From the NCBI RefSeq assembly GCF_000772935.1, contig NZ_JPVR01000066.1, forward strand, positions 1 through 64,000: a stretch of DNA of 64,000 bases, given 5' to 3'. Under the pieces are notes generated by a model. It did no database searches and was not told the origin of the DNA. It was given only the letters and a program-made list of their open reading frames with translations. A program made the position numbers and the translations under genes. Numbering within the stretch: the stretch's first letter is position 1; the number at the start of each line of letters is the position of its first letter. Positions 26,057-35,740 of this stretch are shown in pieces. The DNA comes from Lysinibacillus boronitolerans JCM 21713 = 10a = NBRC 103108. GTDB taxonomy: Bacteria; Bacillota; Bacilli; Bacillales_A; Planococcaceae.

Positions 26057-26803
26057 TTAGTTAAAATTCTTTTGTAAAAACGCCTTTGTACGGTCGTTTT
26101 GAGGGTTTGTAAAGAAGTTGTCTGGATGGTCGGCTTCAATAATTTGACCACCGTCCATAAAGACTACCTTATTTGCTACCTCTCGTGCAAAGCCCATTTC
26201 GTGTGTCACGACAATCATCGTCATCTGATCCTCTGCTAGGCTTTTCATAACCTTTAATACTTCGCCTGTCAGCTCAGGATCTAAGGCAGAGGTAGGTTCA
26301 TCAAATAACAAAATTTGAGGATTCATCATTAGGGCACGGGCAATCGCTACACGCTGTTTTTGACCACCAGAAAGATTGGCTGGATAAGCCTTGGCCTTGT
26401 CGGCAAGCCCAATTTTTTGTAGTAAATCTTGACAGCGTTTCGTAATGGCTTCTGCCGATTCTTTTTTTAATAAGCTCGGTGCCATTTCGAGGTTTTGCTG
26501 AACGGTTAAGTGGGGGAACAGGTTAAAGTGTTGAAAGACCATCCCCATTTTAGCTGTGATTGCTTTAATGTCCTGTGGCTTTGTATAATGTCCATCCTGT
26601 ACAAGATAGTCACCATCTACTACAATACTGCCACCATCGATTTCTTCTAAATGTATTAAGCTTCGAAGCATTGTACTTTTCCCAGATCCAGAGGGACCGA
26701 TAACTGCAATGACATCGTTCTTCTCTACCGAAAATGTAATTTGTTTCAGAACCTCCACCTGATCGAAAGATTTCTTCAAATTTGTTACTTCCATCAATGC
26801 CAT
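26057..26803 (-). CDS. Polar amino acid ABC transporter ATP-binding protein
   Basis: A 248-residue ABC ATPase of the GlnQ/HisP group. I chose ATG 26803 because AGAGGTGA lies six bases upstream; GTG 26812 is possible. Walker A is GPSGSGKST, the Q-loop [14 protein letters not shown] is typical of amino-acid uptake systems, the signature is LSGGQKQR, Walker B is [14 protein letters not shown] and the switch His lies in VVTHEMGFA. It energises import by the adjacent permease. It is the last gene of a three-gene operon in the order binding protein, permease, ATPase. Confidence 0.93.
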   Translation of the reverse strand: MALMEVTNLKKSFDQVEVLKQITFSVEKNDVIAVIGPSGSGKSTMLRSLIHLEEIDGGSIVVDGDYLVQDGHYTKPQDIKAITAKMGMVFQHFNLFPHLTVQQNLEMAPSLLKKESAEAITKRCQDLLQKIGLADKAKAYPANLSGGQKQRVAIARALMMNPQILLFDEPTSALDPELTGEVLKVMKSLAEDQMTMIVVTHEMGFAREVANKVVFMDGGQIIEADHPDNFFTNPQNDRTKAFLQKNFN

Positions 26804-26814
26804 ATGTGTCACCT

Positions 26815-27471
26815 CTATTCGAATTTAAAGCGTTTTTCCAGCCATTTAAAGAACACGGTCAATACAAGGGTCATGACTAAGTAAATTGCACCCGCAATAA
26901 AGAACGGTGTAATTGTGAAGTCACGATTGACAGCTGTTTGCGCAAAATGTAGTAATTCTGGAACAGCAACTGCATAAAGTAGGGCTGTATCCTTAATTAG
27001 TGTAACGGATTCATTTGATAATGCGGGTAAGGCGACACGAAACATTTGTGGCAAAATAACACGTGTCGTCGTTTGCCATTTGGATAAGCCGAGTACCTGG
27101 GCTGCCTCATATTGTCCTTTATCGATGGCAAGAAGACCACCACGGAATATTTCTGCAAAGTAGGCAGCATAATTTAAAATAAAGCCAAGGCAAGCGGCCA
27201 CAAAACGATCGAGTACTAAATATTCACCGATTACTGGTAGCATAGGTAAACCGAAGCAAATTAATAATAATTGCAGTAATAGTGGTGTACCACGCATGAT
27301 ATAAATATACGTATGTGCAAGCCAAGCGAGTGGTTTAATCCGACTTTTTACGGCGAGTGTTAGTAAAAAGCCGAATGGAATCGATACCAAAATGGCGATG
27401 AAAAACAGTAAAACTGTCATTTTTGCCCCTTCTAGCATCGGTAATATCATAGTTTGCCAGTAATCCGCCAT
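26815..27471 (-). CDS. Polar amino acid ABC transporter permease
   Basis: A 218-residue HisM/GlnP-type permease with five hydrophobic segments. The coupling loop [27 protein letters not shown] carries the EAA signature that contacts the ATPase. It probably forms a homodimer in the membrane. GGAGGG lies nine bases before the ATG. It sits between the binding protein and the ATPase genes. Confidence 0.92.
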   Translation of the reverse strand: MADYWQTMILPMLEGAKMTVLLFFIAILVSIPFGFLLTLAVKSRIKPLAWLAHTYIYIMRGTPLLLQLLLICFGLPMLPVIGEYLVLDRFVAACLGFILNYAAYFAEIFRGGLLAIDKGQYEAAQVLGLSKWQTTTRVILPQMFRVALPALSNESVTLIKDTALLYAVAVPELLHFAQTAVNRDFTITPFFIAGAIYLVMTLVLTVFFKWLEKRFKFE

Positions 27472-27490
27472 AACGATGTCCCTCCAAAAA

Positions 27491-27520
27491 GAGTAAGAGT
27501 TCCACTAAGGAAACTCTTAC
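27491..27520 (-). promoter_or_regulatory. Intercistronic hairpin between binding-protein and permease genes
   Basis: GTAAGAGTTTCC and GGAACTCTTAC pair with one bulge between the first and second genes of the operon. Such hairpins often protect the upstream message, so that the binding protein is made in excess. Confidence 0.5.
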
Positions 27521-27538
27521 AGTTGATGTATCCTGTCA

Positions 27539-28336
27539 TTATTTTAATACTTTGTCTTCTCCGAACCATTTTGTTGAAATGTCAGCCGCAGTACCGTCTT
27601 CATTCATTTTGTCTAACGCAGCTTGTAGTTTTTCTAATAAGGCTTCATTTCCTGGTTTCACACCAATACCGTATTGCTCAGGTGCGAGTGATTCCTCTAA
27701 TAATTTGAATGTGTCAGGCTCTTGTGTCATGTAATATTCTGCAACTACAGCATCAATTACCACAGCATCAACACGGCCTGTTTTTAAGTCTGATAATGCT
27801 AAAACATTATCCGCAAATTCTGTAATTTTTTTCACGTCTTTGTGAATTGGGTTACCGTTTAATGCATCTGCCGCAGAAGAAAGGGATTGAATACCTACTT
27901 CTTGTCCTGCTAAATCACTTAGCTTTGTAATCTTTGAATCTGCCTTTGTTATCACAACTTGAGAGTTTTCAAGATAAGGCTTTGTAAATAAAACCTTTTC
28001 CTTACGCTCATCTGTAATGGTATAACCGTTCCAAATTAAATCAATGCGTCCACTTAATAATTCAGCCTCTTTTGTTTTCCAATCGATTGGCTGGAATTCC
28101 GCTTCAACACCCATATGCTCTGCTGCAGCACGAGCTAAATCAATATCGAATCCAACGATGTCATTTTTATCATCGCGGAAGCCCATTGGTGCAAATTTAT
28201 CGTCAATTCCAATAATAATTTTTTCTTGATCTGCTGCTGTTTCGTCTTTTTCTGCTGTCTTTTCTTTTGAAGTACCGCATGCTGCTAAAACGATGACAGC
28301 TGTCAGCATCATAAATAAAGTCAATACACGTTTCAT
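27539..28336 (-). CDS. Amino acid ABC transporter substrate-binding lipoprotein
   Basis: A 265-residue extracellular solute-binding protein of family 3. A signal peptide ends in the lipobox VLAAC with the lipid-carrying Cys at about residue 20. A short charged linker follows, then the two-lobe domain (FAPMGFRDDKNDIVGFDIDL, then GRIDLIWNGYTITDERKE). These are the family signatures for polar amino acids; cystine, arginine and glutamine are all possible ligands. First gene of the operon; its promoter should lie in 28340-28430. Confidence 0.92.
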   Translation of the reverse strand: MKRVLTLFMMLTAVIVLAACGTSKEKTAEKDETAADQEKIIIGIDDKFAPMGFRDDKNDIVGFDIDLARAAAEHMGVEAEFQPIDWKTKEAELLSGRIDLIWNGYTITDERKEKVLFTKPYLENSQVVITKADSKITKLSDLAGQEVGIQSLSSAADALNGNPIHKDVKKITEFADNVLALSDLKTGRVDAVVIDAVVAEYYMTQEPDTFKLLEESLAPEQYGIGVKPGNEALLEKLQAALDKMNEDGTAADISTKWFGEDKVLK

Positions 28337-28529
28337 TTTTGTTTCCCCCTATAATCTATCGCTTTCGTTTGCTAAACTACTAATGTGTTAAAGGATAACA
28401 TCGTGCTTTAACAATGTCAATATCGTTTTGGATTAATCAGAAAATGAGCGGCGTTTTCTAGCATTTTTTTGCATATCATAAAATAATGAAATTGGGAGAT
28501 AATAAGTAACTGAAGAATAGGGGAAAGAA

Positions 28530-28560
28530 AAAGGGACTGCTCCTAACGAACAGTCCTGTG
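28530..28560 (-). terminator. Terminator of the RNase H-like gene
   Basis: On the minus strand AGGACTG, a 10-base loop, CAGTCC and T5. Confidence 0.75.
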
Positions 28561-28568
28561 AAATGAGA

Positions 28569-28961
28569 TTAACTATTTTTGCTTTGAATTGCTTTGCGGG
28601 CCAGGGCATCAGCCGCTTTGTTTTGTGAGTCGGGCACCCATTTGATAAAGAATAAATCAAAGCTTGTGGCAAGCGCTAAAGCTTTTTCTAAATAAGGTTT
28701 AAATTCCTCATTTTTCACATATTCTTTTTCCATAGAGGCGACAACGATTTTGGAATCTGAACGCACTGAGACAAGAGGGGAGCCTAGCTTTTGTGCTTCT
28801 TCTAGGCCACGAACCAATGCCGTGAATTCAGCAATATGGTTGTTTGTCTCACCAATATACTCGCTGATTTGGATATGGTGACCTTCACCTTTAATAAATA
28901 TGCCTATCCCACTTGGACCAGGATTTCCTGCACTGGCAGCATCTATATAAACTTCTAACAT
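28569..28961 (-). CDS. RNase H-like protein (reverse-transcriptase-like fold)
   Basis: A 130-residue RNase HI-fold protein. All four expected catalytic acids are visible: D7 in YIDAAS, E45 in HIAEFTAL, D69 in RSDSKIV and D118 in ADALAR. It should cut RNA in RNA-DNA hybrids. It is shorter than E. coli RNase HI and lacks the basic protrusion, like the YpdQ/YpeP group of Bacillus. Single gene with its own terminator. Confidence 0.88.
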   Translation of the reverse strand: MLEVYIDAASAGNPGPSGIGIFIKGEGHHIQISEYIGETNNHIAEFTALVRGLEEAQKLGSPLVSVRSDSKIVVASMEKEYVKNEEFKPYLEKALALATSFDLFFIKWVPDSQNKAADALARKAIQSKNS

Positions 28962-29148
28962 ATCATCCCTACTTTGCGTTTTGACTTTCTCTATAATTGT
29001 ACAACATGGCTATGGTGCAAAGCATCCTTGTGAGCAATTCGTGTTTGAAAAAATACGTAGGAAGCAAACAAAATAGTTGCGTGTTGAAATTGAACGCTTC
29101 ATAATAGTAGGAAGTGAATTTTGGACGTGAAAGGAGCGAGAGTTCGAC

Positions 29149-29340
29149 ATGGATAAAGTGACGGTTATGAAGGATATTGACGAACTGCATGATACGTATT
29201 GTTCGGATTGCTTAGTGATTAAGCAATTACGTAAAGAACGTGGTAAACCAGGGGCTCATCGTTTCTGCATTGAAGCCTGTTCAGTTGGAGAAAAGCTACA
29301 GTTCCTAGGGGAAGAGCTTTTAAAAGTTTATAGTAAATGA
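29149..29340 (+). CDS. Small zinc-finger protein (C2HCIx2C type)
   Basis: 63 residues. C18, C21, H37, C40 and C44 in YCSDC, AHRFC and IEAC match the small zinc-finger family with the C2HCIx2C pattern; KQLRKERGKPGAHRFC is its hallmark. It probably binds one zinc ion; function unknown, nucleic-acid or protein contact is plausible. AAAGGAG lies upstream of the ATG. Divergent from the RNase H-like gene, ends in a very strong terminator. Confidence 0.85.
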   Translation: MDKVTVMKDIDELHDTYCSDCLVIKQLRKERGKPGAHRFCIEACSVGEKLQFLGEELLKVYSK

Positions 29341-29346
29341 ACACAT

Positions 29347-29396
29347 GAGAAAAAGCTACATGTATTAGAAACGCTAATACATGTAGCTTCTTTAAT
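29347..29396. terminator. Strong terminator
   Basis: AGCTACATGTATTAG-5 bases-CTAATACATGTAGCT, perfect 15-bp stem between convergent genes. Confidence 0.93.
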
Positions 29397-29404
29397 TGTC
29401 ATGA

Positions 29405-30388
29405 TTATTTCGTTTCAGCATAGCTGCTTAGGTCTTGATAATACTTTGTAAGAGAGGAAGCCGAAATATCAAATGTTGCAGCGATTTCTTTCACGGTCAT
29501 GGATAGAGACTCGAATAGTTCTTTTTCCTGACCATAACGAATTGCACCAGCTGCAATGGCTGCTTCTTTACGCGCAGTCGGTTGACCTTCAATTAAATAG
29601 TCCTCTAAAAGCTCAAGCATTGGTGCTGTTTCACGCTCATTTTGCTCTAAGAAGTCTTTTACTTGTGATAGGACATTGCTCTCAAAGTTTGAGAATTCCT
29701 CACCTTTATAGCCATTTGATACTAATAACTCCCAGAATGCTAGGTGCTCTTCTTTTAAGAAGGAGCCAACCTTCTTCTCTGAAGCCTCAAAGCTCTTCTT
29801 GAATTCTTCAAATACTTTCGCATGATCCTCTGGGAAGAAAATCAGTGTAGACACAGCTAAATAATGAGTCGATTTCTTCGTACCATCTGGTAAAATGAAG
29901 GCAAATACATGCATTCCTTCAGGGATCGGTTTGTTATTTTCACGTCGAATATAAAGCTCATCATTTGTAAGTAAATGATTAGCCTTGAAATATTTTTCCT
30001 CAACAACAGACACTGTACCAATAAATAAAGTAGGCTGAGACCAATCTTCAAGTACTTTGACCGTAGAAGGTCTTACCGCCTTTTTCTTCGTTTTCTTCAG
30101 ATAATTTTTCCAAATAGATGGCTCTTGATGGAAGAAAAAGTCGTCTAAAGCGATGGCTTCGATTAGCTCTCGCTGTAAAACGCTCTCTAATTTAGGCTGC
30201 CATGTGCCCACATGCTCAATATAGGCACGAACATCTTTACGTTCAGGATATTCTAAGTAAAATGTTTGTAGCACACGCTCTAATTCTTCGATTTGTACTG
30301 TTTCCACTGTTACTTGTTGTTTGCCTTCACAACATTTTTTATATTTTTTGCCGCTACCGCATGGGCATGGATCATTACGTTTTACCAT
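29405..30388 (-). CDS. SEC-C metal-binding motif protein with C-terminal HTH
   Basis: A 327-residue protein. I chose ATG 30388 so that it opens MVKRNDPCPCGSGKKYKKCC; this SEC-C motif (residues 7-20) binds zinc and is shared with the C-terminus of SecA and with YecA-like proteins. The middle is a mixed, charged domain. The last ~45 residues (MTVKEIAATFDISASSLTKYYQDL) look like a helix-turn-helix. AAAGGAAG lies ~11 bases upstream. The combination suggests a metal-linked adaptor or regulator; function unknown. Confidence 0.75.
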   Translation of the reverse strand: MVKRNDPCPCGSGKKYKKCCEGKQQVTVETVQIEELERVLQTFYLEYPERKDVRAYIEHVGTWQPKLESVLQRELIEAIALDDFFFHQEPSIWKNYLKKTKKKAVRPSTVKVLEDWSQPTLFIGTVSVVEEKYFKANHLLTNDELYIRRENNKPIPEGMHVFAFILPDGTKKSTHYLAVSTLIFFPEDHAKVFEEFKKSFEASEKKVGSFLKEEHLAFWELLVSNGYKGEEFSNFESNVLSQVKDFLEQNERETAPMLELLEDYLIEGQPTARKEAAIAAGAIRYGQEKELFESLSMTVKEIAATFDISASSLTKYYQDLSSYAETK

Positions 30389-30564
30389 AATTAGAACACT
30401 TCCTTTAATCATTGTTAATCGTATATTGCTAAATAATTTGCGTACTATTAATAATAACGGTACTTTTGTATGAAGAAAAATGATTGTCTATTTTGAAATA
30501 TCTAAAAAATGTAGAGGGACGCCCTGATTCTAGTATATGTACGTATTTTTCTACTTAGAACTAA

Positions 30565-30612
30565 AAAAAGAAAACGACCTACACCTTTGAATAGGTAGGA
30601 CCGTTTTCTAGT
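30565..30612 (-). terminator. Terminator of pepF
   Basis: GAAAACGACCTAC and GTAGGACCGTTTTC form an imperfect stem just past the pepF stop codon. Confidence 0.65.
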
Positions 30613-30616
30613 TAAA

Positions 30617-32431
30617 TTATTGCTGAACGGCTTCGATTTCCACTGTCAGACGTTCAAGCTCATCAATTAAATGGCCAATGTAGGCAATTGTATCACGAAG
30701 TGGTTGGTCGGTCGTAATATCAACCCCAGCCATTTGCGCTAACTCCACTGGTGATTTTGTGCCGCCAGCCCGAAGAACTGCTAGCCAATCTTCAACAGCT
30801 GGAGCGCCCTCTTTTAAAATACGTTGAGACACTTGTGTGGAGATGGTTAACCCTGCACTATATGTGTATGGATAAAGGCCCATATAATAGTGCGGCTGAC
30901 GCATCCATGTGAGTTCAGCACCTTCAGAAATAGCGACTGTATCACCCCAGAAATCTTCCAATACGGAACGTTTTAATTGATTGAGGATGGTTGCATTCAC
31001 TGCTTCTCCAGCATCAATTAATTCATAGACTTTGCGTTGATAGGCAGCTTCTAGTAAATGTGTAACAAAGTTATGATAATATGTTTTCGCTACAATATTG
31101 GAAATCACCCAACGTTTAAAGCGTAGATCATCATTATGTGTTAGTAGATAATTCGCTAACAGCATTTCATTCATTGTCGATGGCGCTTCAATAAAGTACA
31201 GAGATGGTCGACTATTAAGATAAGACTGATGCTCATACGTATTTGCAAAATGCCCAGCATGACCAAGCTCATGAATAAGTGTAAAGACTTCATTCATTTG
31301 TTCATTCCAAGACATTAAAATATAAGGATGGCTACCATACGGACTTGAGCAGAATGCCCCTGTAGATTTTCCTTTGTTTGGCGCATAGTCAATCCAGCGT
31401 TCATTAAAGGCTCTCTCCATTAATTGATTATAGTCTTCACCCATAACGGCTAAGGCCTTTTCAACATATTCTTTTGCCTCAGCCATTGATAATCGTGGAT
31501 CATACTCAGGATCCAGCGCAATTTTTAAATCTGCAAATGTCATTTGGTCGATTCCGTTGGCTTTTTGAATCAACGTTGCATAACGACGCATATGCGGGGC
31601 AAGCTCTTTTGTAATTAAATCAATTTGACGATTATAGAGGGAACGATCGACATCTTGATCAAATAATAAATAATCAATGACAGAATTAAAGCCTCTTAGG
31701 TCAGCCATTGTTTTTTCTTGTTGAATATGTGTGTTATATACTTGTGCCGTTGTATGCTGGTAATCGCGTAGCTTGCTTGAAAAAGCTTGAAATGCAGCAC
31801 GGCGTACATCTGTATTTGCTTCAAACTCCCAGTCATTTTCGTACAGCACAAAGCTAAGAGGATGCTTTTCGCCATTGGCTTCAAATTCGCCAAAATCCAT
31901 GTCCACTAATTTCGTCGTATTGTACGTTTTATATGGCGCGTCAAATGTGGCACTGAAGGCTGCCAGCGCTTTTTCCACTTCAGGATGGAGCTGGTGTGGT
32001 TTTTGTTTTAATAATTCCTCTAGATAGCGTTTGTAAAGAGGGCTTAATGCTGCTGCTTCTTGTAAAACAGCTTCATCCAATGCCAGTAACTCGCTACGCA
32101 CGAAGGATAGTGCACTGCTGACTTTTCCGATAGCTGTACCAAACTTTGCCGCACGCATTTGGGCTACATCATTTGTGCGATCTGTTTCGAGATTTAAGCT
32201 TGCATATGTGCCAATCGGAACAAACTTTTTTTGCAGCTCTTCAAAGGCTGTTAACACATCAATTACTTTTTGTGCATTTGTAATCGTACCTTTGTATTGT
32301 TGCTCGAAGCTAAGTGCATCTTCCACTAATTGTGCTAAGGTAGGTTCAAAATCAGCCTCATTGCTCAATAAATCTGTTAAATCCCAAGTTTCTTCTACTG
32401 CAACATCTTTTCGTAATGGTAAAACTTTCAT
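30617..32431 (-). CDS. pepF: Oligoendopeptidase F
   Basis: A 604-residue M3B metallopeptidase that cuts small peptides in the cytoplasm. The zinc site HELGHAGH lies at about residue 390, and the third ligand Glu is downstream in YFIEAPSTMNEML. The N-terminal ~110-residue oligopeptidase F domain is present. Length is exactly that of Bacillus PepF proteins. Single gene, GGGGTG upstream of the ATG, terminator at its end. Confidence 0.95.
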   Translation of the reverse strand: MKVLPLRKDVAVEETWDLTDLLSNEADFEPTLAQLVEDALSFEQQYKGTITNAQKVIDVLTAFEELQKKFVPIGTYASLNLETDRTNDVAQMRAAKFGTAIGKVSSALSFVRSELLALDEAVLQEAAALSPLYKRYLEELLKQKPHQLHPEVEKALAAFSATFDAPYKTYNTTKLVDMDFGEFEANGEKHPLSFVLYENDWEFEANTDVRRAAFQAFSSKLRDYQHTTAQVYNTHIQQEKTMADLRGFNSVIDYLLFDQDVDRSLYNRQIDLITKELAPHMRRYATLIQKANGIDQMTFADLKIALDPEYDPRLSMAEAKEYVEKALAVMGEDYNQLMERAFNERWIDYAPNKGKSTGAFCSSPYGSHPYILMSWNEQMNEVFTLIHELGHAGHFANTYEHQSYLNSRPSLYFIEAPSTMNEMLLANYLLTHNDDLRFKRWVISNIVAKTYYHNFVTHLLEAAYQRKVYELIDAGEAVNATILNQLKRSVLEDFWGDTVAISEGAELTWMRQPHYYMGLYPYTYSAGLTISTQVSQRILKEGAPAVEDWLAVLRAGGTKSPVELAQMAGVDITTDQPLRDTIAYIGHLIDELERLTVEIEAVQQ

Positions 32432-32548
32432 TTATGGACACCCCTTTACATATAAGTGATTTCATTATAACGAAACTATTTCGGAAAGTGAAATAATTTC
32501 GTAGAATAGTTGAAATATTCTTACTCTAAATCGTTTCTTATGAAGGAT

Positions 32549-32573
32549 GTTTGAAATATTGTCGGTCGGGAAC
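32549..32573 (+). promoter_or_regulatory. SigB-type promoter upstream of dps
   Basis: GTTTGA, 13 bases, GGGAAC: close to the general stress consensus GTTTAA-N13-15-GGGWAW. It ends 75 bases before the start codon. Confidence 0.6.
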
Positions 32574-32648
32574 AATGAGTGTATAGCCAACATCTTTCAT
32601 TACGCATACTAATGGCTAGAACGAGACATATTGGAGGAGAACTTGATT

Positions 32649-33089
32649 ATGACACAAAACTTAAACAAACAACTAAATAAGCTAGTGGCGACATGGTCTG
32701 TGCTTTATACAAAGCTACACAATTATCATTGGTATGTCACAGGTCCAGCCTTCTTTACATTACATGCAAAATTTGAAGAGCTGTATAATGAAACAACATT
32801 GAATTTAGATGAAATAGCAGAGCGTATTTTATCAAAGGATGGCAAGCCAGTGGCGACATTAAAAGAGCATCTAGAGCTATCCTATGTAGAGGAAGCTACA
32901 GGTGAAGAAACGACAGAGGACATGGTTGCAACGACAATCTCAGATTTCCAAAAGCTGATGAAAGCTTTAAACTCTACAATGGAGCTAGCTGCAGAAGAAG
33001 GAGACGACCGTACAGAGGATTTACTCAATGCCATGTACCAGTCTCTTGAAAAGCATACATGGATGTTAAAAGCCTTTCTTGACAAGTAA
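32649..33089 (+). CDS. dps: Dps-family ferritin-like DNA protection protein
   Basis: A 146-residue Dps protein that oxidises and stores iron and can shield DNA from peroxide. I chose ATG 32649 (GGAGGAG ten bases upstream). Ferroxidase ligands are visible in KLHNYHWYVTGPAFFTLH and LDEIAERI (H24 or H27, H39, D54, E58), placed at the subunit interface as in Listeria Dps. Length is right for a dodecamer-forming member. A SigB-type promoter precedes it, and the next gene also has one, so both belong to the general stress response. Confidence 0.92.
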   Translation: MTQNLNKQLNKLVATWSVLYTKLHNYHWYVTGPAFFTLHAKFEELYNETTLNLDEIAERILSKDGKPVATLKEHLELSYVEEATGEETTEDMVATTISDFQKLMKALNSTMELAAEEGDDRTEDLLNAMYQSLEKHTWMLKAFLDK

Positions 33090-33103
33090 AAATTGACAAT
33101 TGG

Positions 33104-33142
33104 CATGCTGGAGAAGACAGTCTCTCCAGCATGCTTTTTTTC
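33104..33142 (+). terminator. Terminator of dps
   Basis: GCATGCTGGAGA-8 bases-TCTCCAGCATGC followed by T7. Confidence 0.93.
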
Positions 33143-33217
33143 TGCCCTGAAGGCATTATGTCAAACGGGCAACGTAGTTTAAGGCAATTTAACAATTATT
33201 ACAGTTGAGTAAAATGG

Positions 33218-33242
33218 GTTTGCTTGTGTGCAGTGCGGGTAA
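33218..33242 (+). promoter_or_regulatory. SigB-type promoter upstream of the YflT-like gene
   Basis: GTTTGC, 13 bases, GGGTAA: an excellent match to the SigB consensus with the same spacing as the dps promoter. Confidence 0.7.
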
Positions 33243-33279
33243 TTATCTAGTAAGCCATACAACATAGGAGGAATTGAAC

Positions 33280-33717
33280 ATGATGAATGAACAAAATCCA
33301 AAAATTGAGGTGGCCCATACAAGGGATGAAATGCTTCACATTTTAGAGAATATGCGAATGGAAGGTTATCACCAAGACGATATTCATATTATTGCGAGAG
33401 ATCCCCAACAGTTTGAGGATGTAAAATGGGATGCCGATGTGCAAACGCATGAGGCTGGAAATTGGGTAGACCAATTTAAATCTTGGTTTACAGGCGACTC
33501 AGCCGTTACAGAGGGCTTAAAACGATTTAATCTGTCAGAGGGACAAATCGCTTACTATGCACACCTTGTAGAACAAGGCAGTATTGTTTTATATGCAGAG
33601 CATGAGGATGATGTTGATACACTCCAAACATATCCAGAGACTGCTGAAGAGCAAGAGGAGCGTTTAAGAAATCAACAACGTATGATAGAGGCAGAGCAAT
33701 ATAGAAGATTTTTATAA
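33280..33717 (+). CDS. General stress protein (YflT / GSP17M domain)
   Basis: A 145-residue soluble protein. The N-terminal domain, with KIEVAHTRDEMLHILENMRM and the DDIHIIARDP strand, is the heat-induced stress protein YflT domain of Bacillus. The C-terminal part is acidic and Glu/Gln-rich (TAEEQEERLRNQQRMIEAEQ), probably helical. I chose ATG 33280 (AGGAGG upstream); ATG 33283 is nearly as good. A SigB-type promoter precedes it. Molecular role unknown. Confidence 0.82.
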   Translation: MMNEQNPKIEVAHTRDEMLHILENMRMEGYHQDDIHIIARDPQQFEDVKWDADVQTHEAGNWVDQFKSWFTGDSAVTEGLKRFNLSEGQIAYYAHLVEQGSIVLYAEHEDDVDTLQTYPETAEEQEERLRNQQRMIEAEQYRRFL

Positions 33718-33719
33718 AG

Positions 33720-33760
33720 AGTAAAACAGGGTGATCACTGGGATCACTCTGTTTTACTGT
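33720..33760. terminator. Bidirectional terminator
   Basis: AGTAAAACAGGGTGATC-ACTG-GATCACTCTGTTTTACT. The right end overlaps the stop codon of the convergent transporter gene. Confidence 0.9.
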
Positions 33761-34653
33761 ATGACTTTTTCTTGTGCGTCTTTTTTTATAAAGCGTAGGG
33801 CATGGAAGTGCTCTAATTGAGCCACTAAATTACCAATAAGAATAAAGCTACCACCAATCATTAATTTCATTGTTAAGCCTTCTCCGATAAACATCATGGC
33901 AAACATAGCGGCAAAAATAGGTTCTAAGGAGAAGATAAGACCTGTATGTGTAGCAGAAGTATACTGTTGTGCAACAGTTTGACCCACAAAGCAAAACGCA
34001 CTACAGATGATGCCAAGCCCTAAAATAGCAATCCAGGATGTTGTTGAATTTGGCAATGTTGGTGTTTCGAATAGAAAAGTTAACACTAGCGCATAAATAC
34101 CAGCAAAGCCAAGCTGATAAATTCCGTATGAAATGGACTCTACATTTCGCGTGAATGAGCTATTTAAAAGTAAATAAATTGAATAACCTAACGCTGCAAT
34201 TGCGACTAATAAATCGCCTTTATGGAAAGTGAATGTGCCGTGTGCTGTTAAGACGGTAATCCCAATCATGGTACAAATGATCGCAAAGCTTACTGCACGT
34301 GAAGGTAACTTTTTTTCAATAAAGCTACTGAAAATCGGCACTAACACGACTGTTAGGCTCAAGATGAAGCCAGCATTTGAAACAGAAGTAGACTGTAAAC
34401 CAAATAAACTTAACGCGAACACAATGAATAGTAAAAATCCTTGAATAGCCGCATATTTTAATGTTTTACCATTTACTTTGATCATCCGTTTGTAAAAAAT
34501 AAGTCCTGCTACAAAAAATGCGATGATACAACGTAATGCCACCACATTATAAACTGCCAACGTTTCTAGCCCCATGACCATAAAGGTATAAGAGAGCCCC
34601 CAAAACATTGTGACAATAACCATCAATACATTTGCTTTTCCTTGGATACTCAT
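33754..34653 (-). CDS. DMT (EamA) family transporter
   Basis: A 299-residue protein with ten hydrophobic segments arranged as two EamA repeats, the drug/metabolite exporter fold. I chose ATG 34653 (TAGGTGA upstream). Motifs FWGLSYTFM near the start and FSLEPIFAAMFAMMFIGEGLT in the second repeat are typical. It is divergent from a LysR-type gene only ~130 bases away, so that regulator probably controls it. Substrate unknown; metabolite or amino-acid export is usual. Confidence 0.88.
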   Translation of the reverse strand: MSIQGKANVLMVIVTMFWGLSYTFMVMGLETLAVYNVVALRCIIAFFVAGLIFYKRMIKVNGKTLKYAAIQGFLLFIVFALSLFGLQSTSVSNAGFILSLTVVLVPIFSSFIEKKLPSRAVSFAIICTMIGITVLTAHGTFTFHKGDLLVAIAALGYSIYLLLNSSFTRNVESISYGIYQLGFAGIYALVLTFLFETPTLPNSTTSWIAILGLGIICSAFCFVGQTVAQQYTSATHTGLIFSLEPIFAAMFAMMFIGEGLTMKLMIGGSFILIGNLVAQLEHFHALRFIKKDAQEKVIQ

Positions 34654-34787
34654 TATGTTCACCTACCATCTGTGTACTAAAACAGTTTTTATACTAAAAA
34701 TTACTATATATCTTGTATTGTGATTAGTAAAACGAATGTTTATAATGAATAGGATTAAAAAAATTCATGTATATTGAGGGATTGCGG

Positions 34788-35669
34788 ATGAGCTTAGTTA
34801 AATATGAGATTTTAACAAAGGTGGCAGAGGTGGCAAGCTTTACAAAAGCAGCGGATGCACTAGGGTTAACACAGTCTGCTGTGAGTCATGCCGTATCAAG
34901 TTTAGAAAAAGAGTTTGGCTTTGCTCTCATTCATCGAAGTCGGGTAGGTGTAACATTAACGAGTGAGGGACAAACAATGCTAAGGGCAATGCGTCAGGTT
35001 TTGGATGCTCAGGAATTATTGCAACAGGAAGCAGCTCATATTCTTGGGGTAACACGCGGTAAGGTTCGAATTGGTGTAATATCGAGTATTTCCTCGAATT
35101 GGATGCCAGAAATTGTTCAGATCATGGATAATCAATTTCCAGGGATACAGGTGGAGTTACGAGAGGGAGATTACTATGAAATTGAACAATGGCTTTTAAG
35201 CGGTGAAGTGGAAGTAGGATTTTTGAATGGCCAAAAGTCAGAGCAATATCAGTTCACTGAGCTCCAACAGGACCCATTGTTATGTATTGTTTCGGATAAA
35301 AGTCCTTTATTTAATAAGACAGAAATTGATATCGTAGATTTAGAGGATATGCCATTTATTATGACTTCCTATAAAGGGACAAATGATGTCAAGGTGCTAT
35401 TAGAGCAATATCATGTCAAGCCGAATATCCGCTTTGAGCTTTCTGAGGAGGTAGGGATTCTTTCCATGATTTCTCATCATTTAGGGATCAGTATTTTACC
35501 TCAGTTGGTTATTCAAAATTTACCGCCAACATTGAAAGCGATTCCATTAAAGCAAGGTGGCTACCGAACGATTGGTATTGCTATGAAACATCATGCTTCG
35601 CCCGTCACAAAGAAATTTGCAGAGATATTAAGTGCTTGGCTAAAAGAGCAAAACAGCTCCCTAAAATAG
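34788..35669 (+). CDS. LysR-family transcriptional regulator
   Basis: A 293-residue regulator. An N-terminal winged HTH (LTKVAEVASFTKAADALGLTQSAVSHAVSSLEKEFG) and a two-lobe effector domain starting near residue 90 (GKVRIGVISSIS) are clear. I chose ATG 34788 with GAGGG upstream. It faces the DMT exporter gene across a short AT-rich region where a T-N11-A operator would lie. Effector unknown. Confidence 0.9.
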   Translation: MSLVKYEILTKVAEVASFTKAADALGLTQSAVSHAVSSLEKEFGFALIHRSRVGVTLTSEGQTMLRAMRQVLDAQELLQQEAAHILGVTRGKVRIGVISSISSNWMPEIVQIMDNQFPGIQVELREGDYYEIEQWLLSGEVEVGFLNGQKSEQYQFTELQQDPLLCIVSDKSPLFNKTEIDIVDLEDMPFIMTSYKGTNDVKVLLEQYHVKPNIRFELSEEVGILSMISHHLGISILPQLVIQNLPPTLKAIPLKQGGYRTIGIAMKHHASPVTKKFAEILSAWLKEQNSSLK

Positions 35670-35740
35670 TGGCTATTGAAGCATATCCTTACATTACGTT
35701 AAAATAGTAATTGTATATATTTCAGAAAATAGGTGAGTGT

